Of a DNA stretch of 64,000 bases, positions 35,541-43,109 are shown in pieces. Source of the DNA: Amycolatopsis sp. EV170708-02-1 (lineage in GTDB: Bacteria; Actinomycetota; Actinomycetes; Mycobacteriales; Pseudonocardiaceae); assembly GCF_022479115.1 (NCBI RefSeq), contig NZ_CP092497.1, forward strand, positions 2,604,001 through 2,668,000, given 5' to 3'. The position numbers were made by a program, and so were the translations under genes. The notes under the pieces are model-generated. The model made no database searches. It saw only the letters and a program-made list of their open reading frames with translations, and was not told where the DNA came from. The stretch's first letter is position 1; every line of letters starts with the position of its first letter.

Positions 35541-35891
35541 TCAGGACGAAGACCACGTCGGCAGATCGTTCGCGACCCAGTCTTCGATGCCTTCGCGGTA
35601 CTTGCGGACGTTCGTGTACCCGAGCTCCAGCAGGCGCCGTCCGACGAATTCGCTGTTGCGGCACGGCGTGTTCGCGCAATAGACGACGATCGCGGCGGCC
35701 TTGTCCGGAAGCACCGACGGTGCCAGCCGGTCGGTGAATTCGGCGGCTCGTTCGTAAGGGAAACCCGGAATGTTGAGCGCTTCCGGCAGATGTTCCTTTT
35801 CGAAATAGGCGACCGGCATCGTGTCGACCACGACCACCGATCCGGACTCCATCCGGGAGAGCAGTTCCGTTCGGGTGATCAACGGCAGCAT
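35541..35891 (-). CDS. Single-domain rhodanese
   Basis: A 116-residue rhodanese-like protein. It has the N-terminal RTELLSRMESGSVVVVDTMP, the HLPEALNIPG motif, and an active loop with Cys72 (YCANTPCRNSEFVGRRLLELGY in parts). A second Cys77 lies in the loop. It may transfer sulfur or serve as a redox partner. It has no signal peptide, yet is co-transcribed with a secreted thioredoxin, so the pair spans the membrane. Confidence 0.85.
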   Translation of the reverse strand: MLPLITRTELLSRMESGSVVVVDTMPVAYFEKEHLPEALNIPGFPYERAAEFTDRLAPSVLPDKAAAIVVYCANTPCRNSEFVGRRLLELGYTNVRKYREGIEDWVANDLPTWSSS

Positions 35892-36218
35892 GGTGCCCCT
35901 TCTTTCGGCAACCGTGATTGACGATTCACATCGTCGGCCGTCTCGCGGGACACGCTCTAGTGCCGCCTCGGCATGCCGAAGGGTTATCCGGCCGCCTCGT
36001 GAGTGGTAAGGACGGTTCTAGCCGTCCTTATCACTCACGAGACTCGACCGGCGATGTCACGTGACTAGCCGGGCGACACGCGTGATCCGGCGGACGACAC
36101 GCGTGGCTGGAGGAACGACACGACCACGACCGGGGTTCCGCCGCGAGTCGTCCGTCTGATCACGTGTGTCGTCCATCCAGCCACGCGTGTCGTCCGGTCG
36201 GTCACGCGAACCCAGTGG
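35892..36218 (+). repeat. Gap with a family A palindrome (copy 3) and 21-bp array 3
   Basis: No gene is visible in this 327-base gap. At 35996-36041 is a family A palindrome with two wobble pairs. From 36059 to 36207 are six 21-bp units: forward at 36059, 36080 and 36101, reverse at 36145, 36166 and 36187. The inner halves form a perfect 20-bp inverted repeat (36092-36111 / 36176-36195). One reverse unit is nearly the same as the one at 19739. The rhodanese promoter must lie in the first 100 bases. Confidence 0.82.
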
Positions 36219-37171
36219 TCATCCGGCGGCTACGCGGCCGTGGCGGTGCAACCACGAGCGGTACGGCGCCGTCCGTTCGGCGAGCCGCCAATATCCCGCC
36301 CTCGCCTCGGTGACGAGTTCCGGGAAACCGTGCGCGCACGGCCCGTCCTCTCGCCACGCGAGCACATGCCGCACGCACATCGGCGCCCCGCGAGCGGCCG
36401 GATGGCCAGCCCGTCCGCCGGTGGCCGGGTCGGCTGGACCAGCCCGACGCCGTACCCGCCGCTGACCAGGTCCTCCCGCACGGTGTCGATGTCGACGTCG
36501 TGGGTGATCCGCGGATCGAAACCGTGCGCGAGACACATTTCGCGGAACACCACCCGGCAGCCGTCGCCGCCGCTCGACACGATCCAGTCCTCCTCGGCGA
36601 GTTCGGCGAGCTCGATCTCCTCCTCGCCGGCGAGCGGATGCCCCGCGGGGATCGCGACGAAAGACGGCTCCTCGACCAGCGTCAGGGTCCGCACCTCCGG
36701 CGGCACCGGGAGGCCGCGACGGCCGCAGATCATGATCAGCGCGAGGTCGATGCCCCGGTTCGCGACCTGCGCGAGCAGCCGCGTGCGCGAAGTGTCGGCG
36801 CGCGTGCGGAACGGCTCGCCGGGGCGCAGATCGCGCAGTCCGCCGAGCAGCGACCCCGTGATGGCGCTGTCGTTCCAGCCGATCCTGATCGACTCGCCCG
36901 TTTCGGGCTCCTGACGGTGGAAATCGTGCTCCAGTTCGTCGAAGGTGAGCACGATCGCCCGCGCCCGGCGCAGGATCAGGGCGCCGAGTTCAGTGGGCCG
37001 CACCCCGTGCTGGTCGCGGTGGAACAGCGGGCCGCCGACCATCCGCTCGATCCGGCGCAACTGATGGCTGAGCGCGGGCTGCCCGAGCCTCAGCCCGGCC
37101 GCGGCGCGATTGAGACTGCCGGCGGCGGCGATCGCACAGATCACGCGAAGATGCCGAACCTGAATCTCCAT
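36219..37171 (-). pseudogene. LysR-family regulator with a frameshift near its 3' end
   Basis: An N-terminal winged helix (HLRVICAIAAAGSLNRAAAGLRLGQPALSHQLRRIE) and a LysR substrate-binding domain read normally from the ATG at 37171 to about 36390. There the frame leaves the family sequence. A one-base insertion in a G run (CCCC at 36386-36389 on the plus strand) restores LAGAPMCVRHVLAW and a tail like the other LysR protein at 39330, ending at 36219. As read, the frame stops at 36230 with an unrelated Arg-rich tail. It may be a sequencing error or a recent mutation. It is divergent from the cyclodipeptide synthase. Confidence 0.8.
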
Positions 37172-37330
37172 GACTTCGTATACCGCGACCGGATCGCGCC
37201 CGGCACCCCCGAAAGTAGAGACCGCCGATTTCTCATAACCCGATGACAACATTCGGTGGCAATACCCGCATCATCGCGCCGTGGCTACGTTCGGTCGACG
37301 CACCGCAGATCACGCGAATCAGGAGCCGTC

Positions 37331-38017
37331 TTGCCGCGACCACTGCCACTCACGGAGCATTGCGCCGATCCGCTGGCGCGGGCCGAGCACGTTTGTCTCG
37401 GCGTCAGCCCGTTCAACAGCCATTTCACGGTGGAACGTATCGCCGATCTCGCCCGCTGGGCCATGTCGGCCTTTCGACGATTCCATTTCTTCGTCCCGGA
37501 CGGCCCGTCCGCGTTCACCCTCGAAGCTCTGGGCTACGACCCGGTCCGCGCCGCGCAAAAGGCGCAGCGGCAGGGCAATTACACGCGCAACAAGATCGTC
37601 CGGGCACTGCAGCAGGTCTGCCCTTCGGATCCGCACACCTTGATACTGGACGCCTCGGCGCTGGAGGCCGACAGCGCGTATCTCGGCTTGCTTTCCGAGG
37701 CGCACCACCGGTTCGCCACCGACCCGGAGTTCGCCGAGCAGTGCCTCGGCGCCACGGGCTGGGTGCTGGACCGGCGCCTGCCCGAAGGCGAACACCCCAC
37801 TCGTGACCAGTTGCGCAGCGCGGTCCGGTACTTCCTCGCCGAGTTACCGATGTTCGTCGGCACCGTCGCCGTCGCGGGCGTCGAAAGCTCCGTGTTCGCC
37901 TATCACCAGCGGGTCGCCTTCCTCGAACGGCTCTATCGCGGCGAACTTTCGTGGCGGCCGTTGCCGGGCCAAGGGTTCGTCGTCCTCGAACAAGCCGTCC
38001 CGGAACGGGTGGAATGA
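37331..38017 (+). CDS. tRNA-dependent cyclodipeptide synthase
   Basis: Uses two aminoacyl-tRNAs to make a cyclic dipeptide (diketopiperazine). Landmarks match AlbC in identity and spacing: nucleophile Ser26 in LGVSPFNSHF, Asn29, Tyr167 and Glu171 in YFLAELPMF, and Tyr191-His192 in SSVFAYHQ. The Ser-to-Tyr, Ser-to-Glu and Ser-to-Tyr(His) distances of 141, 145 and 165 equal those of AlbC Ser37, Tyr178, Glu182 and Tyr202. The Asn/Tyr-His signature puts it in the NYH subfamily. The TTG at 37331 follows AGGAG by five bases and gives 228 residues. Product amino acids cannot be read from sequence alone. Confidence 0.92.
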   Translation: MPRPLPLTEHCADPLARAEHVCLGVSPFNSHFTVERIADLARWAMSAFRRFHFFVPDGPSAFTLEALGYDPVRAAQKAQRQGNYTRNKIVRALQQVCPSDPHTLILDASALEADSAYLGLLSEAHHRFATDPEFAEQCLGATGWVLDRRLPEGEHPTRDQLRSAVRYFLAELPMFVGTVAVAGVESSVFAYHQRVAFLERLYRGELSWRPLPGQGFVVLEQAVPERVE

Positions 38018-39333
38018 TCGTGGAACACGACGACTTCTCCCTGCGCCGGGTGCCCGCCGAACGCCGCTACTCCTGGGTTTCCGTCGCGCTGCAACGGTTC
38101 GGGCAGGTGTCCTCGTTCCATCAGTTCCTGCTCGGCGCGGTGCTGGGTTTCGGGATGACGTTCTGGGAAGCGGTACTGGCCATCACGATCGGTTCGGTAC
38201 TGCTGGAGATCATCACCATCCTGATGGGGGTCGCCGGCACCCGGGAAGGGCTTTCGACGTCGGTGCTCGCGCGCTGGACCGGCTTCGGCACCGGCGGATC
38301 GTCGCTGGTCGGGCTCCTGATGACGGTGAGCCTGGCCGGATGGTTCGGGGTGCAGAACGACGTCTTCGCCCACGGCCTGCACGCCCTGATGGGTGGCCCG
38401 CCAGTGTGGGTGTGGGCGCTCGCGGGCGGCGCGCTGGTCACCGCGATCGTCGTGTTCGGCTTCCACGCGATGGCCTGGACGGCGTATCTGACGGTGCCCG
38501 CTTTCCTGGTGCTGGCAGGGTTTTCGATCATCACCGCGCTCGGCGACCATTCGCTGCCCATGCTGATGTCCGAGCCGCCGCCGGGGCCGTCGATGTCGCT
38601 GGCGCAGGGCACCACGCTGGTGGCGGGCGCCTTCATCATGGGCGCGATCATGACGCCGGACATGACCCGGTTCAACCGGTCCGCGTCCGACGTGGTGAAG
38701 CAGACCCTGGTCAGCGTCACCCTCGGCCAGTATCTGATCGGCCTGATCGGGGTGCTGCTCGCGCACGCGGCGAAAAGCGCCGACGTGGTCGGGATCATCA
38801 CCTCGTCGTCCGGGGTGCTCGGCACGCTGATCCTGGTCACCGCGATCCTGAAGATCAACGATTGGAACCTTTACTCGTCTTCGCTCGGGCTGGTGAACGC
38901 CGTGCAGGTGCTGCTGTCCCGGCGGCTGGACCGCACCGCCGCGACGCTGCTGCTCGGCGGCCTCGGCACGGTGCTCTCCGCGATCGGCATCCTCGACCAC
39001 TTCACCACCTTCCTGACCTGGGTCGGCGTGCTCACGCCGCCGGTGGCGGGTGTGGTGATCGCCGAGTACTACGTGGTCCGGCGCTGGAAACCGGACCTGG
39101 ATGCGACCCGCGCGTCGGGGGAACTGCCGTCCACCTGCCCGTCCTGGGTGCCCGCCGCGCTGATCTGCTGGGTGGCCGGAGCGGCGGTGGGGATCTGGCT
39201 GCCGTGGGGGATTCCTACGGTGAACTCCGTTTTCGGTGCTTTTCTGCTGTATGTTCTTCTCGGCAGACGGACCACGGCCGCGGCGGTTCCCGCGGCCACG
39301 ACTTCTTCCGGCGGGTCGAAAACCCGTTCGTGA
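38014..39333 (+). CDS. NCS1-family permease (cytosine/hydantoin type)
   Basis: A 439-residue transporter with about twelve hydrophobic helices. NCS1-like features include RRYSWVSVALQRFGQVSSF near the N-terminus, GTREGLSTSVLARWTGFGTGGS in the region of helix 2-3, and IMTPDMTRFNRSASD after helix 6. The family moves nucleobases, allantoin and hydantoins with a cation. Its ATG overlaps the synthase stop (ATGA), and its stop overlaps the LysR start (GTGA). A substrate related to the cyclic dipeptide is a reasonable inference, since 5-substituted hydantoins handled by Mhp1 resemble diketopiperazines. Confidence 0.85.
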   Translation: MIVEHDDFSLRRVPAERRYSWVSVALQRFGQVSSFHQFLLGAVLGFGMTFWEAVLAITIGSVLLEIITILMGVAGTREGLSTSVLARWTGFGTGGSSLVGLLMTVSLAGWFGVQNDVFAHGLHALMGGPPVWVWALAGGALVTAIVVFGFHAMAWTAYLTVPAFLVLAGFSIITALGDHSLPMLMSEPPPGPSMSLAQGTTLVAGAFIMGAIMTPDMTRFNRSASDVVKQTLVSVTLGQYLIGLIGVLLAHAAKSADVVGIITSSSGVLGTLILVTAILKINDWNLYSSSLGLVNAVQVLLSRRLDRTAATLLLGGLGTVLSAIGILDHFTTFLTWVGVLTPPVAGVVIAEYYVVRRWKPDLDATRASGELPSTCPSWVPAALICWVAGAAVGIWLPWGIPTVNSVFGAFLLYVLLGRRTTAAAVPAATTSSGGSKTRS

Positions 39334-40310
39334 CAAAGGAGTTCGACGTCGTACAGCTGGATGTCCACCACCTGCGGGTGATCCGGGCGATCGCGGACAC
39401 GGGCAGTCTTTCCCGTGCCGCGATCGCGCTGGGCGTCACCCAGCCCGCGGTTTCCGCGCAACTCAAACGGCTGGAGAACATGCTGGGCTACCAGTTGTTC
39501 GACCGGTGCGAAGGCGGCGTGACACCGACACCGATGGGAGAGCTGCTCCTACGCCGGACCGCCGCTTTGCTGCCACAGCTGGACAAACTGCTCGAAGACA
39601 TCGAGCAGCGCGTCTGCCCCAGCGGCCCGCCCGGCGTCGTCCGGGTGGCCGCGGTGGCCAGCGCGCTGGTGGCGTGTCTTCCGTCGCTGGTGACCCGGTT
39701 GTGGCCCGAGGTCGCCGAGGTGCAGGTCGTGCACGACGACCATCCCGAGCGGCTGCTGCCACTGCTGGCGCAACGCCGCGCGGAATTGGGGCTGGTCAAG
39801 GACTATCCGGGCTACGAGCTCGAAATCCCCGCGAACGTGGACACCGCGGTGGTGGTGACCGAGCCGACCTTCGTCCTGCTGCCGGAATTCCATCCGCTGG
39901 CGCGGGAGAAGGTCGTCGACCTGAGCGATCTGCGGGACGAATCGTGGGTGATGGTGTCCGATTCGTCGGCGGCCACGTTCACCAAATACTTCGCCGACAC
40001 CTGTGCGCGGCACGGCTTCACCCCGACGTTCACTCATCAGGTGACTTCGCAGCAGGTGGCACTGCTCGTCGTCAAGGCGGGCGCGATCGGGCTGTCCCAG
40101 CCGATCTGCGATCCGTGCGATCACGGCATCGTGACCCGGCCGCTGCGCGGGGATGTGTTGCCGCGCAGGCATGTTCTCGCCTGGAACAAGGAGACCTTCG
40201 TGGCGGGACGGCGGGACGAGCTGCTCTCCGCCGTGGTCGAAGCGTACTGGGCCGAGGCGCGGAAGGCCCCCGTCTACGCCGAATACCTGGCCAGGCCTCG
40301 TGAGTGGTAA
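39330..40310 (+). CDS. LysR-family regulator of the cyclodipeptide cassette
   Basis: A 326-residue LysR protein with helix-turn-helix LDVHHLRVIRAIADTGSLSRAAIALGVTQPAVSAQLKRLE (in parts) and a periplasmic-binding-type effector domain. The GTG start overlaps the permease stop, so three genes form one translation-coupled operon. It is a paralogue of the divergent frameshifted LysR (shared RPL-G-RHVLAW and YW-E-R tail elements). The final codons Arg-Glu-Trp-stop are part of the left arm of a family A palindrome. Confidence 0.88.
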   Translation: MTKEFDVVQLDVHHLRVIRAIADTGSLSRAAIALGVTQPAVSAQLKRLENMLGYQLFDRCEGGVTPTPMGELLLRRTAALLPQLDKLLEDIEQRVCPSGPPGVVRVAAVASALVACLPSLVTRLWPEVAEVQVVHDDHPERLLPLLAQRRAELGLVKDYPGYELEIPANVDTAVVVTEPTFVLLPEFHPLAREKVVDLSDLRDESWVMVSDSSAATFTKYFADTCARHGFTPTFTHQVTSQQVALLVVKAGAIGLSQPICDPCDHGIVTRPLRGDVLPRRHVLAWNKETFVAGRRDELLSAVVEAYWAEARKAPVYAEYLARPREW

Positions 40311-40343
40311 GGACGGTTAGAACCGTCCTTACCACTCACGAGG
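40296..40343 (+). repeat. Family A palindrome, copy 4
   Basis: A perfect 23-bp inverted repeat (40296-40318 / 40321-40343) with a 2-base loop, between the convergent LysR and M1-like genes. The left arm encodes the last codons and TAA stop of LysR; the right arm ends four bases from the M1-like stop. Confidence 0.88.
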
Positions 40344-40347
40344 TCGT

Positions 40348-41787
40348 TCAGCTCCCGGGAAAGAGGAGCGAGTCCGGCGGCCGCACCGTGCCGTCCAGCC
40401 AAGCGTGGTTGAACTCGCCGAGATCGCGTTGTGTCATCGCGGAGACATAGAGCTCGAAGTCGTGCCAGTTCTGGTTTCCCTGCGGGTTGATCGCCGGGAA
40501 GCCCGCCAGGATCTGGAAGAACGCGTCGTCGCCGACGAGACGGCGCAACGCGTGCACCATCAGCACCGCTTTGGCCGTCGGCGCGAATTCCGTGCCCTTG
40601 CCGGGATCGGTGAGCTTGGGCGCCCAGAACGCCGCGTCGTCGCGTACTTTCGCCACCATTTCGCGGTAGCGACGGTCCAGATCGACGCCGTTCTTCTCGT
40701 CCCACAGCCACACCGCGTACCGCGCGATGGACTCGGGCATCAGCGCGTCGCGCCACATCTTGCCGCTCACCCCGGCTCCCCACCATTGGTACGCGCTCGC
40801 GTACAGCAGATCGGCGATCGTGGCGGCGCGGCCGTACACCGGCCTGGTCTGGGCTCCGTGCGTGTAGCCGAGGGAGCGGTCGAGGAACAGCCCGCCCGCC
40901 GCCGACTGCGGATAGTCGCCGAATTTCCCGGTGAGGAAGTCCAGCACCTCGGGCAGCCGCCCGCCGATCGTCTTCTTGCCCACGGCGCACGGGTGATAGG
41001 CGTTGATCGCGGTCCGTCCACCGGGAAGCGTGATCCGCTCGATCTCCCAGCGGCCGATGCCGAGCATCGCCGTGCTCGGCGCGAGGGCGGTTTCCTCCGA
41101 CCACGTGACGGTGTGCCGCCCGTAGCCAGTGGGCACGTCGGAGACCTGGGATCCGTTGCCCAGCACGGAGAACTCGTCCAGGACGGTGACGGACACGCGA
41201 AGGGTCGCCTTGTCGGCTTCGGTGTCGTTGACGGGGAACCAGGTCATCGCCGAACGCGGCTGCCCGGTGGCGACGGCGGAATCGCCGTACGCGGCCAGCC
41301 AGCCGACCCGTCCCCGCGCCGTGGCGATCGGTTCCGGACGCCCGTCGTAAGCGACCACCACGGTGAACCGCGCCCCGTCGGCCAGCGGGGTCCGCGGGGT
41401 GATCACCAGCTCGTGTTCGCCCTCCCGGCGGAACGTCGCGGCCACGCCGTCGACGGTGACCGAACGGACGGTGAGACCACGCAGGTCGAGGTCGAACCGG
41501 TCCAGGTCTTGTGTCGCGGTGGCGGTGATGGTCGCCTTGCCGCTCAGGAACATCGAGTACGGCGCGTAGTCCAACGCGAGCGAGTACTGGTCGACGTCGT
41601 AACCGCCGTTGCCGTCCTGCGGGTAGTAAGGATCGCGTCCGAGGACGGTGCCGTCGGGCGAGACGTGTACGTACCCGTCGCTGCCGGGGGCCGGCGTTGC
41701 CACCGCCGAAGCCGGGCAGGCGCCGAGCATCGTGGTGGCGAGCAACGCGGTGCACAGTGGCTCCTGCCACCGAATCCGCACGGTCAT
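40348..41787 (-). CDS. M1-peptidase paralogue lacking the zinc site (pseudoenzyme)
   Basis: A 479-residue exported protein with a signal peptide (possible lipobox LGAC at Cys24) and the DPYYPQDGNGGYDV segment shared with the M1 proteins at 22482 and 32877. The fold is colinear with those, but the HExxH is replaced by Tyr329-Ala330-x2-Tyr333 (LLYASAYQWWG). Only the third ligand position, Glu352, is kept, 19 residues on as in the active forms. It cannot bind catalytic zinc in the usual way. The reading frame is intact and conserved elsewhere, so a binding or scaffold role is likelier than decay. Confidence 0.88.
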   Translation of the reverse strand: MTVRIRWQEPLCTALLATTMLGACPASAVATPAPGSDGYVHVSPDGTVLGRDPYYPQDGNGGYDVDQYSLALDYAPYSMFLSGKATITATATQDLDRFDLDLRGLTVRSVTVDGVAATFRREGEHELVITPRTPLADGARFTVVVAYDGRPEPIATARGRVGWLAAYGDSAVATGQPRSAMTWFPVNDTEADKATLRVSVTVLDEFSVLGNGSQVSDVPTGYGRHTVTWSEETALAPSTAMLGIGRWEIERITLPGGRTAINAYHPCAVGKKTIGGRLPEVLDFLTGKFGDYPQSAAGGLFLDRSLGYTHGAQTRPVYGRAATIADLLYASAYQWWGAGVSGKMWRDALMPESIARYAVWLWDEKNGVDLDRRYREMVAKVRDDAAFWAPKLTDPGKGTEFAPTAKAVLMVHALRRLVGDDAFFQILAGFPAINPQGNQNWHDFELYVSAMTQRDLGEFNHAWLDGTVRPPDSLLFPGS

Positions 41788-41877
41788 GAACGAGCCTTCT
41801 CTCTGCCGGGGAGGGGTGTCCGGCCATCGTGCGTACGCCCGCACGGCGCGCGGCACTGCCAGCCGGTCATGCCGCCG

Positions 41878-41897
41878 GGTTATCCCGGCCGATAACC
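41878..41897 (+). promoter_or_regulatory. TTAT-N8-ATAA palindrome in the M1-like/MFS divergent promoter
   Basis: GGTTAT-CCCGGCCG-ATAACC is a dyad between two divergent genes, 57 bases before the MFS start. The symmetry and size fit a LysR- or TetR-type operator, and a LysR gene lies 1.6 kb away. The binding protein is unknown. Confidence 0.4.
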
Positions 41898-41954
41898 GCG
41901 CGGCATACCCGCCAGGGACTACCCGCGTCACCCAGCAAAAGAGATCGTCGAGGC

Positions 41955-43109
41955 ATGCTGCCCCTCCCGGCGCTGCTCGCGCTGACGACCACGGTGTTCC
42001 TCGGCTGTCTCACCGAAGTGCTGCCCGCCGGGTTGCTGCTGGGCATGTCCGAGGATCTGGGCGTTTCCCCGTCGGCCACCGGGCAGCTGGTCACGGTCTA
42101 CGCGATCACGACCGCGCTCACCGCCATCCCGCTCACGGGCGCGACCCTCCGGGTGCCCCGCAAACGCTTGCTCCTGGTGCTGATCTTCGGGTTCCTGGTG
42201 ACCAACCTGGTGATCGCCGGGTCCTCGTCGTACCCGCTGATCCTGGCGGCACGGGTCGTTTCCGGTGCGCTGACCGGGGTGATGTGGTCGCTCGTCGCGG
42301 GCTACGCGATGCGTCTCGCCCCGCCGGGACTCACCGGACGCGCGCTGGCCGTGGCGATGTCGGGTACGCCGATCGGCTTCGCGCTGGGCGTGCCCGCCGG
42401 AACCGCGCTCGGCGAGTTCGCCGACTGGCGCTGGGCGTTCGCCGCGATGGCGCTGATCTCCGTGCCGCTGCTGGCGTGGGTGTCCGTCGCGGTCCCCGCC
42501 GTGCCCCCGGAACCGGCGGGCCCGACCCGGCCGCTGGCCGCGTCACGGCTGCCGGGAATGCGCCCCGTGCTGGCGACGGTGGCGCTGTTCTCGTTGGGGC
42601 ACAACGTGGCCTACACCTACATCGGTCCGGTGCTCGCCGGGCTCGACGCGGAATCGATGCTGGGCGCGGCGCTGCTCGTGTTCGGATGCGCCACCGTGGG
42701 CGGACTGTTCGCGGTCGGCTCCGCGCTCGACAGCCGTCCGCGCGCCGTGCTCCTGTCCTGCTCCGCCGTGACCGCCGCCGCCATCCTCCTGATGGGGATC
42801 GGCGACGGTGTCCACGGCCTGGTGCTGGCCGCCGCCGGCTTGTGGGGCCTGGGATTCGGCGGCGCGCCGACCGCGTTCCAGGCCGTCACCGCCCTGCTCG
42901 CGGGCCCCACGGCCGACGCCGCCCAGTCGCTCACGATCGCGGCCTGGAACGGCGCCGTCGCCGGGGGAGCCCTCGTCGGCGGGCTGCTGCTGCCGCTGGG
43001 GACGTCGTCGCTCCCGTGGTGCGCGGCCTCGCTGATCCTCGTGCCGCTGCTGTTCAGCCGGCGAGTCGTGCTTTCAGCGCCCGCGGATCGGTGCCGGAGC
43101 CGACGATGA
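41955..43109 (+). CDS. MFS transporter, DHA1-like efflux family
   Basis: A 384-residue major facilitator with twelve predicted helices. It starts LPALLALTTTVFLGCLTEVLPAGLLLGMSEDLGVSPSATGQLVTVYAI (in parts) and has the motif-C-like GTPIGFALGVPAG in helix 5. It resembles AraJ/PbuE-type exporters for sugars, nucleosides or drugs. The ATG at 41955 is preceded by GAGG. Its 3' end overlaps the convergent amidase gene by 56 bases. It could export a product of the neighbouring cyclodipeptide cassette, but is not in its operon. Confidence 0.85.
   Translation: MLPLPALLALTTTVFLGCLTEVLPAGLLLGMSEDLGVSPSATGQLVTVYAITTALTAIPLTGATLRVPRKRLLLVLIFGFLVTNLVIAGSSSYPLILAARVVSGALTGVMWSLVAGYAMRLAPPGLTGRALAVAMSGTPIGFALGVPAGTALGEFADWRWAFAAMALISVPLLAWVSVAVPAVPPEPAGPTRPLAASRLPGMRPVLATVALFSLGHNVAYTYIGPVLAGLDAESMLGAALLVFGCATVGGLFAVGSALDSRPRAVLLSCSAVTAAAILLMGIGDGVHGLVLAAAGLWGLGFGGAPTAFQAVTALLAGPTADAAQSLTIAAWNGAVAGGALVGGLLLPLGTSSLPWCAASLILVPLLFSRRVVLSAPADRCRSRR

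Noticed and set aside
19739..36207. 21-bp arrays as CRISPR
   Set aside because: Units are contiguous with no spacers, orientation flips within each array, and no cas genes are present.
36059..40343. Inverted repeats as ends of an IS element carrying the cyclodipeptide cassette
   Set aside because: No transposase or target-site duplication is visible, and the repeats at each side (21-bp array, family A) differ and also occur elsewhere.
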